Below are positions 1 through 6,878 of a stretch of 10,036 nucleotides of DNA, one piece after another. The notes beneath the pieces are model-generated. The model was not told the DNA's origin. It saw only the letters and a program-made list of their open reading frames with translations, and made no database searches. Numbering within the stretch: position 1 is the stretch's first letter; each line of letters opens with the position of its first letter. The position numbers and the translations under genes were made by a program. This stretch comes from Acidobacteriota bacterium (GTDB lineage Bacteria; Acidobacteriota; Vicinamibacteria; Vicinamibacterales; JAKQTR01): positions 1-10,036 of the forward strand of contig JAPKZP010000667.1 in assembly GCA_026393735.1 (NCBI GenBank), given 5' to 3'.

Positions 1-1
1 G

Positions 2-3000
2 GGCCGCCCGTCGGATCTTGCTCGGTCAAGCGTGTCCGGTCCGGAAGCGCTGCTGATCGCTCCAGGCCCGTCGGGACCCCGCCTGGTGCGTGTCCAGCCC
101 GTCACGGGGGAACACCCGGACAGGCCCGCAGATGTGGCCCGGCGGGTCGGTTCGGTCGTCGCCGAGATGCCGCTCCCGGTGACGCGACCCAACCAGGGCA
201 TCAGCTCGCGCGAGATGATCTGGCAGACCACGCTCGTGCCGGTTGCGCTTCGGGCCAGGTACGAAGGCGCCGGCGAAGACCGCAATGCCGGGGTGTTCGT
301 GCTGACCGACGCGGCCGGGAAGCCGCTCCTCGAGGGTCGCGTGCGGCGCGAGGACGTGGAAGCTGCCCGCGCGCACGTGCGCCGTCGAACCGCGGCGGCA
401 GTCATGGCCGTCGGCGCCCTGTTCTGTGCCTGGATCGCCATTCCCCTCATGGAGTGGCGGCGGGCCGCGCGCAAGCTGCCGAGCGCCCTCGTCCGGATGG
501 CGTGTGTCGCCGCCGTCGTGATCCTCGCACGCGTGCTCGCGTGGCTGGCCGTCGGCTATGGCGACCTCCTGCCGGCGATCGACACGCTCGTTCAGGCCGG
601 CCCCGCCTGGCGCCTGCTCCTCAGATCGCCGATCGACTTCCTGTGCTCGGCAGGTGCGGCACTGGCGCTCGTGGCGCTGCTCGGCGATGGGCTGTCGCGG
701 CTCCGGACCTCGCTGCGCAGCGTCCGGCGACCGGCAACGGCCTCAGGAGCCCGCGCCGTGGCGTACGTGCTGGTCCAGGTCGGCGCCGGGCTTGCGGCCG
801 GTGCCGCGCTCTCGCTCTACGTCGCAGCGGGACCCCGGCTGACGGACCTGGGGGCCGTGGAGTGGCTCCGCTTCTCACTGGCTCCCTGGGAGACCAGCCG
901 GCTTGCCACGACGGTTGGGCTCGTCTGCTGGCATGCCGCGGCCGTGTGGGCCGCGGTCGTCCTGCTCCGCTTTGCCGTGGTGTGGTTCCGGGTCCCGGCC
1001 ACACACGCGGCCTACGTGACACTCGTGGCGTGCTGGGGCGCCCCGGCGATTCTCTGGATGTGGCTCCCGCGCAGCGGGGCCGGTTCGGGAATCGTGGTGT
1101 GGGAACTGGCGCCGCCCGTGGCGCTGGCCGTGCTCCTGGCGTCGGCACTGACCCGCCTGGCCCGTTGGCGTCGGCATTCCTCGCAGGCGCTGTCGTACGT
1201 CACCCTCTTCCTGGCCCTCGCGCTGCCGGCGATGTCGATGTACCCTGCGGCCTATTCCCAGGCCGTCAGGGCCAAGCAGCTCTATATCGAAACGCACCTG
1301 GCCCCGCAGGCCACCGAGCAGCGCAGCGATGTGCAGACCCGCGTCGCACACTCGCTCGAACAGGTGGACGGCGTCGTCGGCCTGACCGATGTCGTGCAGG
1401 CGGCCGCCCCCCCCAGTTCAGGATCCGTCTCGACCGATGCCGCATTCCTCGTCTGGTCCCAGACCGATCTCGCGGCTCACCGGCTCACGTCGGCTATCGA
1501 GTTGTACGGTGAGGACGGACGCCTGGTCAGCCGCTTTGCGTTGAATCTCCCCGAGTACACATCGACCCAGCAGCGGTGGCGGGAGACCAGCTGCGATTGG
1601 GATCTGTTCGAGGAGGTGTCGCCGTTCGGATCGGAGGAGCGGCGCCTGCTGCACGCTGGGCGTGGCCTGTGCACCGTGACGAAAGGCCAACGCACGATGG
1701 TGGGTTCCATCGTGATTCACGCGATGCTCGACTACGGCTCGCTGCCGTTCATTACCTCGCAGAACCCCTATGTGGAGCTGTTCCGCAACCCGACGGCGTC
1801 GATAGAGACCGCGTCGCCCGTCCGAGACGTCGAGTTCGCGGTCTACGGATGGAGCCTCCGGCCTATCTACGCCTCCGGATCGGCGCCGTGGACCATCGAT
1901 GCGGAGACTTTCAGTCACGTGTACCGGACGCGCGCGCCGTTCTGGACACGACAGTCTGCAGGCGGGCGCACCTACGACGTCTATCTGGCAAACGATCGCG
2001 GCGGCATTTACGTGCTCGGCCACCCGGTGGTGTCGGCGGTCGGCCATCTGATCACGCTGGCAGAACTGGTGACGCTGGTCGGCGTGGTCTTCGTCGCGCT
2101 CGTCGTGCTGCTCGGTCTCGGAAAGATGACCACCGGCGTGCGCGGCGAACGCGGTCGCGATCTCCTGCGGGAACTCCGTGCGAGTTTCTACAAGAAGCTC
2201 TTCCTCGCGTTCGTCGCGGCCGCCGTCATCCCGGTCCTCATTCTCGCTGGCGTGGCCCAGGCCTACATCACGGCCCGTCTCCACGCCGATGCCGAGGAGG
2301 CCGCCCTGCGTACGACCACGGTCGCACAGCGCGTGGTCGAGGACTACGGGCGCATCCAGGAACGAGGCGAAGGCACGGCCGCGCCGCTCAACGACGACAT
2401 TCTCGTCTGGATTTCCCGGGTCATCGGGCAGGATGTGAACGTCTTCGACGGGGCCCGCGTCCTGGCCACGAGCGAGCGGGACCTGTTCGCGTCGGGCCTG
2501 TTGCCGGCACGCACGTCCGCGGACGTCTACAGGGCCATCGTGCTCGATCGGCGCGCATCGTTTGTGGGCGAGGAACGGGCGGGCCAGTTCCGCTACACGG
2601 TCGCGGCCGCCCCCGTCCGCGGCGCGGGTCTCAACACGCTGCTGACCGTCCCGCTGACGATGCGTCAGCGGGCGATCGAGCTGGAGATCGAGGACCTGAA
2701 CCGGCGCATCCTGCTCGCCGTGCTGGCGTTCGTTCTGCTGGGCTCGGCCCTGGGATACTGGATGGCCGAGAAGATCGCGGACCCGGTGAAGCGGCTCCAG
2801 CGCGCCACCGAGCAGATGCGCGCCGGCGATCTCGATGCCCGCGTGCCCATCAGCTCGTCCGATGAACTGCGCCGCCTGCTCGAGACCTTTAACCTGATGG
2901 CGGCCGATCTCAAGCGGCAGCAACACGAACTCGAGCGTACGCACCGGCTCGAGGCGTGGGCGGACATGGCCCGCCAGGTCGCGCACGAGATCAAGAATCC

Positions 3001-3628
3001 GCTGACCCCGATCCAGTTGTCCGCAGAACATCTGCGCCGCGTGCATGCCGATCGCGGCACGCCGCTGTCGCCCGTGCTGGAGGAGTGCGTCGAATCAATC
3101 CTGAGCCAGGTGCGCCTGTTGCGCCAGATCGCGGCGGAGTTCTCGAGTTTTGCGTCGTCGCCCAGTCCGCGGCCTGTCTGGACGTCGCCGGCCGAGCTTG
3201 TCGCCGAAATCGTCGAACCGTACCGCGCCGGACTCCCCGCGCGGGTCTCGCTGCAGGTGGATGTGCCCGCGGATCTGCCCGCGCTCGAGATCGACCGCAG
3301 CCTCATCGGCCGCGCCATCACGAACATGATCGAAAACGCCCTGCACGCCATGCCGGGCGGAGGCCGGCTGACGGTCTCGGCCCGGCGCTCGCCGGACGGT
3401 CACGCGGTGCAACTGCGGGTGAGCGACACGGGCGTGGGCATGGACCGCGCCGCGATCGAACGGATCTTCGAGCCCTACTTCTCGACCAAGGCGGTGGGGA
3501 CGGGGCTGGGCCTCACGATTGCCAAGCGCAATGTCGACCTGCACCACGGCACCATCGACGTCGACAGCACACCCGGACACGGGACGACGGTCACCGTCAG
3601 CCTGCCGATCACCGGAGACGCCGCCTGA
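2..3628 (+). CDS. NtrY-like multi-pass membrane sensor histidine kinase (5' partial)
   Basis: A two-component sensor kinase that would autophosphorylate on histidine and pass the phosphate to a response regulator not present here. Residues are counted from the first in-window start, GTG at 32. The frame is open to the window edge and that GTG has no Shine-Dalgarno, so the true start is probably upstream. A hydrophilic stretch (1-118) precedes about eight hydrophobic segments (roughly 119-139, 152-175, 201-218, 241-264, 291-315, 327-345, 356-374, 386-404). Next come a large soluble loop (405-670), membrane segments near 671-696 and 723-745, a second presumed extracytoplasmic domain (746-890), a segment at 891-911, and HAMP (about 912-965). 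The catalytic core is complete: phospho-acceptor H985 in VAHEIKNPLTP, N-box N1102, G1 box DTGVGMD at 1132-1138, and FEPYFSTK followed by GTGLGL at 1156-1161. HAMP plus this HisKA/HATPase arrangement resembles NtrY. Its signal is unknown. Confidence 0.93.
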   Translation, partial: GRPSDLARSSVSGPEALLIAPGPSGPRLVRVQPVTGEHPDRPADVARRVGSVVAEMPLPVTRPNQGISSREMIWQTTLVPVALRARYEGAGEDRNAGVFVLTDAAGKPLLEGRVRREDVEAARAHVRRRTAAAVMAVGALFCAWIAIPLMEWRRAARKLPSALVRMACVAAVVILARVLAWLAVGYGDLLPAIDTLVQAGPAWRLLLRSPIDFLCSAGAALALVALLGDGLSRLRTSLRSVRRPATASGARAVAYVLVQVGAGLAAGAALSLYVAAGPRLTDLGAVEWLRFSLAPWETSRLATTVGLVCWHAAAVWAAVVLLRFAVVWFRVPATHAAYVTLVACWGAPAILWMWLPRSGAGSGIVVWELAPPVALAVLLASALTRLARWRRHSSQALSYVTLFLALALPAMSMYPAAYSQAVRAKQLYIETHLAPQATEQRSDVQTRVAHSLEQVDGVVGLTDVVQAAAPPSSGSVSTDAAFLVWSQTDLAAHRLTSAIELYGEDGRLVSRFALNLPEYTSTQQRWRETSCDWDLFEEVSPFGSEERRLLHAGRGLCTVTKGQRTMVGSIVIHAMLDYGSLPFITSQNPYVELFRNPTASIETASPVRDVEFAVYGWSLRPIYASGSAPWTIDAETFSHVYRTRAPFWTRQSAGGRTYDVYLANDRGGIYVLGHPVVSAVGHLITLAELVTLVGVVFVALVVLLGLGKMTTGVRGERGRDLLRELRASFYKKLFLAFVAAAVIPVLILAGVAQAYITARLHADAEEAALRTTTVAQRVVEDYGRIQERGEGTAAPLNDDILVWISRVIGQDVNVFDGARVLATSERDLFASGLLPARTSADVYRAIVLDRRASFVGEERAGQFRYTVAAAPVRGAGLNTLLTVPLTMRQRAIELEIEDLNRRILLAVLAFVLLGSALGYWMAEKIADPVKRLQRATEQMRAGDLDARVPISSSDELRRLLETFNLMAADLKRQQHELERTHRLEAWADMARQVAHEIKNPLTPIQLSAEHLRRVHADRGTPLSPVLEECVESILSQVRLLRQIAAEFSSFASSPSPRPVWTSPAELVAEIVEPYRAGLPARVSLQVDVPADLPALEIDRSLIGRAITNMIENALHAMPGGGRLTVSARRSPDGHAVQLRVSDTGVGMDRAAIERIFEPYFSTKAVGTGLGLTIAKRNVDLHHGTIDVDSTPGHGTTVTVSLPITGDAA

Positions 3629-3637
3629 CGCGCAGCC

Positions 3638-4459
3638 TCATCCAGCGGGAGGGGGTGCAGGCGCGCGGCGGCGCAGCATCCGCCACGCCGCCGCGACCAA
3701 CGCGGTGACCAGATAGGTATATGCGAGCGCGACGAGCACGATGCGCGGATGCAGCTGGATGATCGCGATGATCAGCGCCAGCAGCACGAGCACCTTGTAG
3801 GACCGGCGGCGCCGCATGTCGATGGTCTTGAAACTGCTGAACCGGATGGTGCTGACCATCAGGAGGGCGGGGCCCACCATCAGCGCCAGCGCGATCAGTG
3901 CCAGATGGGGGTCCGCGAAGCCTTTCGGATAGAAGTACACCGTGGCGGCGGGAATGCCCGCGGCCGCGGGACTCGGCATCCCGACGAAGTATCGTTTGTC
4001 GACACTGCCCGTCTGGATATTGAATCGCGCCAGGCGGACGGCCGCCGCCGTCATGTACATGAAGGCCCCCGCCCAGCCCAGGCGGTCCAGCGGCTGCAGG
4101 CCCCACATGAACACCAGCACCGCCGGTGCGACGCCGAACGAGATCACATCGGCCAGGGAATCGAACTCCAGGCCGAACGCCGACGCCGTCCCCGTCAGGC
4201 GTGCGATCCGGCCATCGAGCATGTCGAGAACGATGGCAATGCCGACGTAGGGCGCCGCGACCTCCAGTTCGCCCCGGATCGCGTACATGATGCAGAGATA
4301 CCCGCAGAACATGTTCCCCAGCGTGAACAGGCTGGGCAACAGGTACACCCCGCGCCGCACGCGCGGTCGCGGATGGTCGTGCCAGCGCTTCGGGTTCAGC
4401 ACCCCGAAGCGGTGATTCGCGCCGTTCTCGACGGGACCGGGTTCCTGAGGCGCTACCAT
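3638..4459 (-). CDS. pssA: CDP-diacylglycerol--serine O-phosphatidyltransferase
   Basis: Inner-membrane enzyme that joins CDP-diacylglycerol and L-serine to give phosphatidylserine and CMP, the first committed step to phosphatidylethanolamine. The 273-residue protein carries the full CDP-alcohol phosphatidyltransferase signature at 79-104: D79, D82-G83, A86-R87, G96, D100 and D104 with canonical spacing; the four aspartates bind the metal ions. A hydrophobic segment at about 41-61 (LPSLFTLGNMFCGY) and several later ones, ending in a strongly hydrophobic region near the C-terminus, make it multi-pass. The ATG at 4459 lies inside the last codons of psd, a 7-base overlap. I see no good Shine-Dalgarno, so translation probably depends on coupling to psd. 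The family also contains phosphatidylglycerophosphate synthases; the pairing with psd and the N-terminal sequence style favour PssA. The stop is 9 bases from that of the convergent kinase. Confidence 0.93.
   Translation of the reverse strand: MVAPQEPGPVENGANHRFGVLNPKRWHDHPRPRVRRGVYLLPSLFTLGNMFCGYLCIMYAIRGELEVAAPYVGIAIVLDMLDGRIARLTGTASAFGLEFDSLADVISFGVAPAVLVFMWGLQPLDRLGWAGAFMYMTAAAVRLARFNIQTGSVDKRYFVGMPSPAAAGIPAATVYFYPKGFADPHLALIALALMVGPALLMVSTIRFSSFKTIDMRRRRSYKVLVLLALIIAIIQLHPRIVLVALAYTYLVTALVAAAWRMLRRRAPAPPPAG
4453..4459 (-). other. psd/pssA 7-base coding overlap
   Basis: The pssA start codon (4459-4457) lies before the psd stop codon TAG (4455-4453), so the genes share 7 bases in different frames. 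With no clear ribosome-binding site for pssA, this arrangement points to translational coupling of two consecutive enzymes of one pathway. Confidence 0.8.
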
Positions 4460-5076
4460 GTCGCCACGACCGTTTCTCCACTCCGCACGCGATCGCCCAC
4501 GGCCACGCGCACGTCGACGTGCAGCGGCAGGAAGAGATCGATGCGCGATCCGAATTTCATCAGCCCGAACCGCTCACCCGCGCGGACCTGAGCGCCGGGG
4601 GCCACGCGGCAGACGAGTCGACGCGCCAGAACGCCGACCACCTGCCGGCAGACCAGGGACTCCCCGGCGTGGTCAATCCACACGTCGTTGCGTTCGTTGA
4701 GCGTCGCGGATTCCCACTTGTACGCCGCGAAAAACCGGCCCGGCGTGTACTCAACCCGCGTGACCGTCCCCGCGAACGGAATCCGGTTGATATGCACATC
4801 GACCGGCGACAGGAAGATGCTGACCTGCTTCCACGATCCCTCCGGCGCCGCCGCCGGGTCGGCCTGGCCGGCGATCATCACGCGCCCGTCGGCCGGCGAC
4901 ACGACCGCACGGGGATCATCCGGCGACACGCGTTCCGGGTCACGGAAGAAATAGAGCATGAAGACGGCCACCAGGGCGAACGCGGCCGCCAGCCACGGCA
5001 GCCCTATCCACCCGCAGACCGCCACAGGAGCCGCGGCCGCGAGGACGAAGGGCCACCCGGCCCGGTCAATCGTCAT
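4453..5076 (-). CDS. psd: Phosphatidylserine decarboxylase proenzyme (short form)
   Basis: Decarboxylates phosphatidylserine to phosphatidylethanolamine at the membrane, acting directly after the product of the overlapping downstream gene pssA. The 207-residue proenzyme belongs to the short (type A, archaetidylserine decarboxylase-like) class. Two hydrophobic helices occupy about residues 8-44, followed by YFFRDPER at 42-49. The self-cleavage and pyruvoyl-forming site is G176-S177 in MKFGSRIDLFLP; in this family the serine becomes the pyruvoyl group of the small alpha chain. D63 (in PADGRV) and H95 (in PVDVHINR) fit the Asp-His-Ser self-processing triad. The ATG at 5076 has no Shine-Dalgarno but has a TAGAAT hexamer 9 bases upstream. 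Because pssA starts inside its last codons, the two are almost certainly co-transcribed and made together. Confidence 0.95.
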   Translation of the reverse strand: MTIDRAGWPFVLAAAAPVAVCGWIGLPWLAAAFALVAVFMLYFFRDPERVSPDDPRAVVSPADGRVMIAGQADPAAAPEGSWKQVSIFLSPVDVHINRIPFAGTVTRVEYTPGRFFAAYKWESATLNERNDVWIDHAGESLVCRQVVGVLARRLVCRVAPGAQVRAGERFGLMKFGSRIDLFLPLHVDVRVAVGDRVRSGETVVATW

Positions 5077-5085
5077 ACGTGGCCC

Positions 5086-5091
5086 ATTCTA
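5086..5091 (-). promoter_or_regulatory. Candidate -10 element of psd-pssA
   Basis: On the minus strand the hexamer TAGAAT (five of six matches to TATAAT) ends 9 bases before the psd ATG. I find no convincing -35 box at 16-18 bases spacing. If used, transcription would begin within a few bases of the start codon, giving a nearly leaderless message, consistent with the lack of a Shine-Dalgarno. Short AT-rich hexamers also arise by chance. Confidence 0.35.
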
Positions 5092-5133
5092 CTTCCACGC
5101 CGCGTCGAGCGCCGACGAGCGGCCCAAAACGAC

Positions 5134-5168
5134 CGCAGCCAGCGCTCGGGTCAGGAGCGCTGGCTGCG
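5134..5168 (-). terminator. Probable rho-independent terminator of the YdcH-like gene
   Basis: A perfect 13-bp inverted repeat (5134-5146 with 5156-5168) encloses a 9-base loop. Read on the minus strand, the stem is followed after three bases by TTTT (from GTCGTTTTGG). It lies between the stop of the YdcH-like gene (5221) and the start of psd (5076), where a terminator would insulate the two. The T run is short and interrupted, so efficiency is uncertain. On the plus strand the tail is not T-rich. Confidence 0.55.
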
Positions 5169-5182
5169 CACATGCATGTTTC

Positions 5183-5204
5183 CTGCGGCGAGGGAGCGCC
5201 GCAG
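5183..5204. repeat. Second GC-rich hairpin next to the terminator
   Basis: A perfect 8-bp inverted repeat (CTGCGGCG at 5183-5190 and CGCCGCAG at 5197-5204) has a 6-base loop. It has no T tract on either strand, so it is not a classical terminator. It begins 14 bases beyond the larger hairpin, and the palindrome ACATGCATGT (5170-5179) lies between them. It could protect the mRNA 3' end, be part of a tandem terminator, or be a repeat unit found elsewhere in the genome. Confidence 0.45.
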
Positions 5205-5220
5205 CCTGTGGAGACCGTGT

Positions 5221-5469
5221 CTATGCCGACAACGCCTGGGCCCCGCTCGACCCCGCAAACCGACGCATGATGTCTTCCATGCGGTCCTTCAACTGCAGCT
5301 TCCGCTTCTTGATCGTCAGTTCTTCAACTTGTTCGGGCTCTGAGAGATAAGGCTTGTGGGCGAGTTCCGAAAGGCGGTGTTCCAATTCCCGGTGCTTGTC
5401 AGCAAGCTGCCGGAACTCCTCATCGGTCTGGAGAAGCATGGATTTCTGATCCTGCGGGCTAAGAGTCAT
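5221..5469 (-). CDS. YdcH/DUF465 family small coiled-coil protein
   Basis: A small charged protein of 82 residues with no known biochemical activity. It matches the YdcH/DUF465 style: a long amphipathic helix region with heptad-like leucines (EFRQLADKHRELEHRLSEL, about 17-35), a PYLSEPEQVEEL turn, then a basic helix with IKKRKLQLKDRMEDIMRR. This predicts a helical hairpin or coiled coil in the cytoplasm. The frame is open back to an ATG at 5568, but the start at 5469 is chosen because AAGGAGG sits 8 bases before it and the family similarity begins there; the extra 33 residues look like untranslated leader. A weak promoter-like pair lies upstream on the minus strand (TTGAAT at 5624-5619 and TAGGGT at 5601-5596, spacer 17). 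A hairpin terminator follows the gene. It is probably a single-gene unit between rimI and psd. Confidence 0.85.
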   Translation of the reverse strand: MTLSPQDQKSMLLQTDEEFRQLADKHRELEHRLSELAHKPYLSEPEQVEELTIKKRKLQLKDRMEDIMRRFAGSSGAQALSA

Positions 5470-5477
5470 GCTTTCCG

Positions 5478-5484
5478 CCTCCTT
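5478..5484 (-). promoter_or_regulatory. Strong ribosome binding site that sets the YdcH start
   Basis: AAGGAGG on the minus strand lies 8 bases before the ATG at 5469. It is the only near-perfect Shine-Dalgarno I see before any gene in the window, and it rules against the longer frame starting at 5568. Confidence 0.8.
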
Positions 5485-5635
5485 CTGTCGGGGCTGTAGA
5501 GAAGCGCGTGAGTAAGCCGGTGAACGAACATGGTGCAGACAACCTCTCCAGCGGCCCAACCCGGGCACGCCGGAATCGGAGGATGACCTACGCGAACCCT
5601 ACCACAAGGACTCCAGCGATTCAAGACTTCGGATT

Positions 5636-6100
5636 CTATTCAAGATTCTGGAGTGACCGGGAAAAGACGAGGGCATTCTCGTCGGGATCCGCGTAGTAGC
5701 CGGCGCGCGCACCCACTTGCCGGAACCCAAGGTCCTCGTAGAGCGCCCTGGCTGCCTCGTTGGACTGCCGGACTTCGAGGATGGCCGTGACCGCTCCCCT
5801 GGCCGCCGCCTCGCGCAGGGCAAACTCGACGAGTGCCCGGCCCAGCCCACGTTGCCGGCATGCCTGGAGGACCGCGACGTTGTTGATATGGAGCTCGTCA
5901 ACCACCAGCCAGAAGGACACGTAGCCCGCCACGGGGATTCCCGGCATCCGCAACACGGCAAGCTTCGAACGGGCCGGACTTCGGAGTTCCTCCTCGTACA
6001 TGGCCCGGGTCCAGGGATGCGAGAAGCTCTCCCGATCGACGGCGAGGACGCCGTCGAGGTCGTCAGCACCGGCCAGCCACTCGACGGCGTACTCGGTCAT
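5636..6100 (-). CDS. rimI: Ribosomal protein S18-alanine N-acetyltransferase
   Basis: A GNAT-fold acetyltransferase, expected to transfer acetyl from acetyl-CoA to the N-terminal alanine of ribosomal protein S18. The 154-residue length is normal for RimI. The acetyl-CoA pyrophosphate loop is R82-Q-R-G85-L-G87 in motif A. Glu109 (AILEVRQSN) and Tyr121 (ALYEDLGF) match the general base and acid positions described for Salmonella RimI. The C-terminal YYADPDENAL fits the RimI consensus. N-terminal FSHPW (26-30) is also typical. Its ATG overlaps the tsaB stop as ATGA, so it is translated from the tsaB message; no separate Shine-Dalgarno is evident. RimI next to TsaB is a widespread arrangement, which supports the call over other GNAT enzymes. 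Confidence 0.92.
   Translation of the reverse strand: MTEYAVEWLAGADDLDGVLAVDRESFSHPWTRAMYEEELRSPARSKLAVLRMPGIPVAGYVSFWLVVDELHINNVAVLQACRQRGLGRALVEFALREAAARGAVTAILEVRQSNEAARALYEDLGFRQVGARAGYYADPDENALVFSRSLQNLE
6097..6100 (-). other. tsaB/rimI ATGA stop-start overlap
   Basis: The rimI ATG (6100-6098) and the tsaB TGA (6099-6097) share bases in an ATGA tetranucleotide, the classic layout for termination-reinitiation coupling. rimI lacks its own clear ribosome-binding site, in keeping with this. Confidence 0.8.
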
Positions 6101-6831
6101 GGCGCACCCGGCGCCCGACGGTCCCGGGCGAGCTCGGCGTCAGGGCGGCGCACGTAGATGGGGCGGATGGCATGGGGGTGGCCGAGGTCCCCCGCCAGGC
6201 CCCTGGCTTCGGCGAGCGCCGCCACCGAGGGCGCAATCGGCCCGGGTTCGAGAATCGAAACCATGTCGCCGAGGACCGTCCGCAGGGTTTCCTGGTAACG
6301 GACGGCGCCGTCGCCCAGAAGGGGGAACATGCCGCTGGCAAACTCCGAGCGCCACCGCATCGCCCCGGTCTGCGGCGTCTCAACCGCCGCCTCGTCAAGG
6401 CACCGCACGGCGTCACCTGCCGGCGTCCCGGCCGTCGTGTAGAGGGCGGAGAAGACCTCGCCCCGCTGGGCGTCCATCCACACGCCCATGCGAACCGCGA
6501 CATCCGCCGGCCGGCCCTGACAGGCCGAGTGCGCCAAGGCTTCCAGTGCCGACACTCCCACGACGGGCCGGCCGGTGGCGAAGGCAAGCCCCTGCATGGT
6601 GGCAATCCCTATCCGCAGGCCCGTGAACGAGCCTGGCCCTGCGGCGACGGCGAACAGTTCGACGTCGCCAATGCCAAGCCCATGGCGTGCCAAAATGGAG
6701 GTGACGTCTCCGGGCAGCCGTTCGGCGTGCGGCCTGGCAGGGTCGCCCGAGACCACCTCGAGGGTGTGTCCCGCACGCACCAGGGCCACGCTTCCCGCCC
6801 GCGTCGTGGTATCGAGCGCCAGGACCAGCAT
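6097..6831 (-). CDS. tsaB: tRNA t6A biosynthesis protein TsaB
   Basis: An ASKHA-fold partner of TsaD and TsaE in the cytoplasmic complex that transfers threonylcarbamoyl to A37 of ANN-decoding tRNAs. TsaB itself is a scaffold, not the catalytic subunit. The 244-residue protein opens with LALDTTT (4-10), the phosphate-1-like strand, has PHAERL (34-39), and carries the diagnostic GPGSFTGLRIG (65-75) followed by GLAFATGRPVVGVSALEALA (81-100). It lacks the paired metal-binding histidines of TsaD, so it is TsaB. Length is normal. It is the first gene of a coupled pair with rimI, diverging from mutS across 47 bases. I see no Shine-Dalgarno before the ATG; CACAAT ends six bases upstream. tsaD and tsaE are not in the window. 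Confidence 0.94.
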   Translation of the reverse strand: MLVLALDTTTRAGSVALVRAGHTLEVVSGDPARPHAERLPGDVTSILARHGLGIGDVELFAVAAGPGSFTGLRIGIATMQGLAFATGRPVVGVSALEALAHSACQGRPADVAVRMGVWMDAQRGEVFSALYTTAGTPAGDAVRCLDEAAVETPQTGAMRWRSEFASGMFPLLGDGAVRYQETLRTVLGDMVSILEPGPIAPSVAALAEARGLAGDLGHPHAIRPIYVRRPDAELARDRRAPGAP

Positions 6832-6878
6832 GGTGAGATTGTGCCCCAGACCTGCACGGTGATGCTATATTCCGAGTC
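6832..6878. promoter_or_regulatory. Divergent tsaB/mutS intergenic promoter region
   Basis: Only 47 bases separate the two divergent start codons, so both promoters must fit here or extend into the coding regions. The AT-rich core near 6863-6871 is the only strong -10-like sequence for mutS. Its complement reads AATATA on the minus strand and could also serve tsaB with a leader of roughly 30 bases. No operator palindrome is evident. Confidence 0.5.
6863..6871 (+). promoter_or_regulatory. Extended -10 promoter of mutS
   Basis: TGCTATATT at 6863-6871 matches an extended -10 (TGn followed by TATATT, close to TATAAT). The best -35-like word, TTGTGC at 6839-6844, is 21 bases away, too far for a normal spacer, but extended -10 promoters need no strong -35. 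A start of transcription about 7 bases downstream would fall at or next to the GTG at 6879, predicting a leaderless mutS transcript. Confidence 0.45.

Noticed and set aside
1418..3046. A 542-codon open frame on the minus strand opposite the kinase gene
   Set aside because: It is a GC-rich shadow frame, full of Arg, His and Gln with no recognisable domain, while the opposite strand encodes a complete kinase core.
3749..4591. A 280-codon plus-strand frame across pssA and psd
   Set aside because: It is rich in His, Gln and Arg without motifs and lies antisense to two well-supported enzymes.
5470..5568. Upstream extension of the YdcH-like protein to an ATG at 5568
   Set aside because: The added 33 residues do not resemble the family, and a strong AAGGAGG directly precedes the inner ATG at 5469.
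5610..5654. Inverted repeat ACTCCAG/CTGGAGT around the rimI stop, plus a direct repeat ATTCAAGA (5619 and 5638)
   Set aside because: The stem is only 7 bp with a 31-base loop, partly inside coding sequence, with no T tract. It is not convincing as a terminator.
5599..6069. A 156-codon minus-strand frame overlapping rimI
   Set aside because: It is a Ser/Arg-rich shadow in another frame of rimI, which has clear GNAT motifs and a coupled start.
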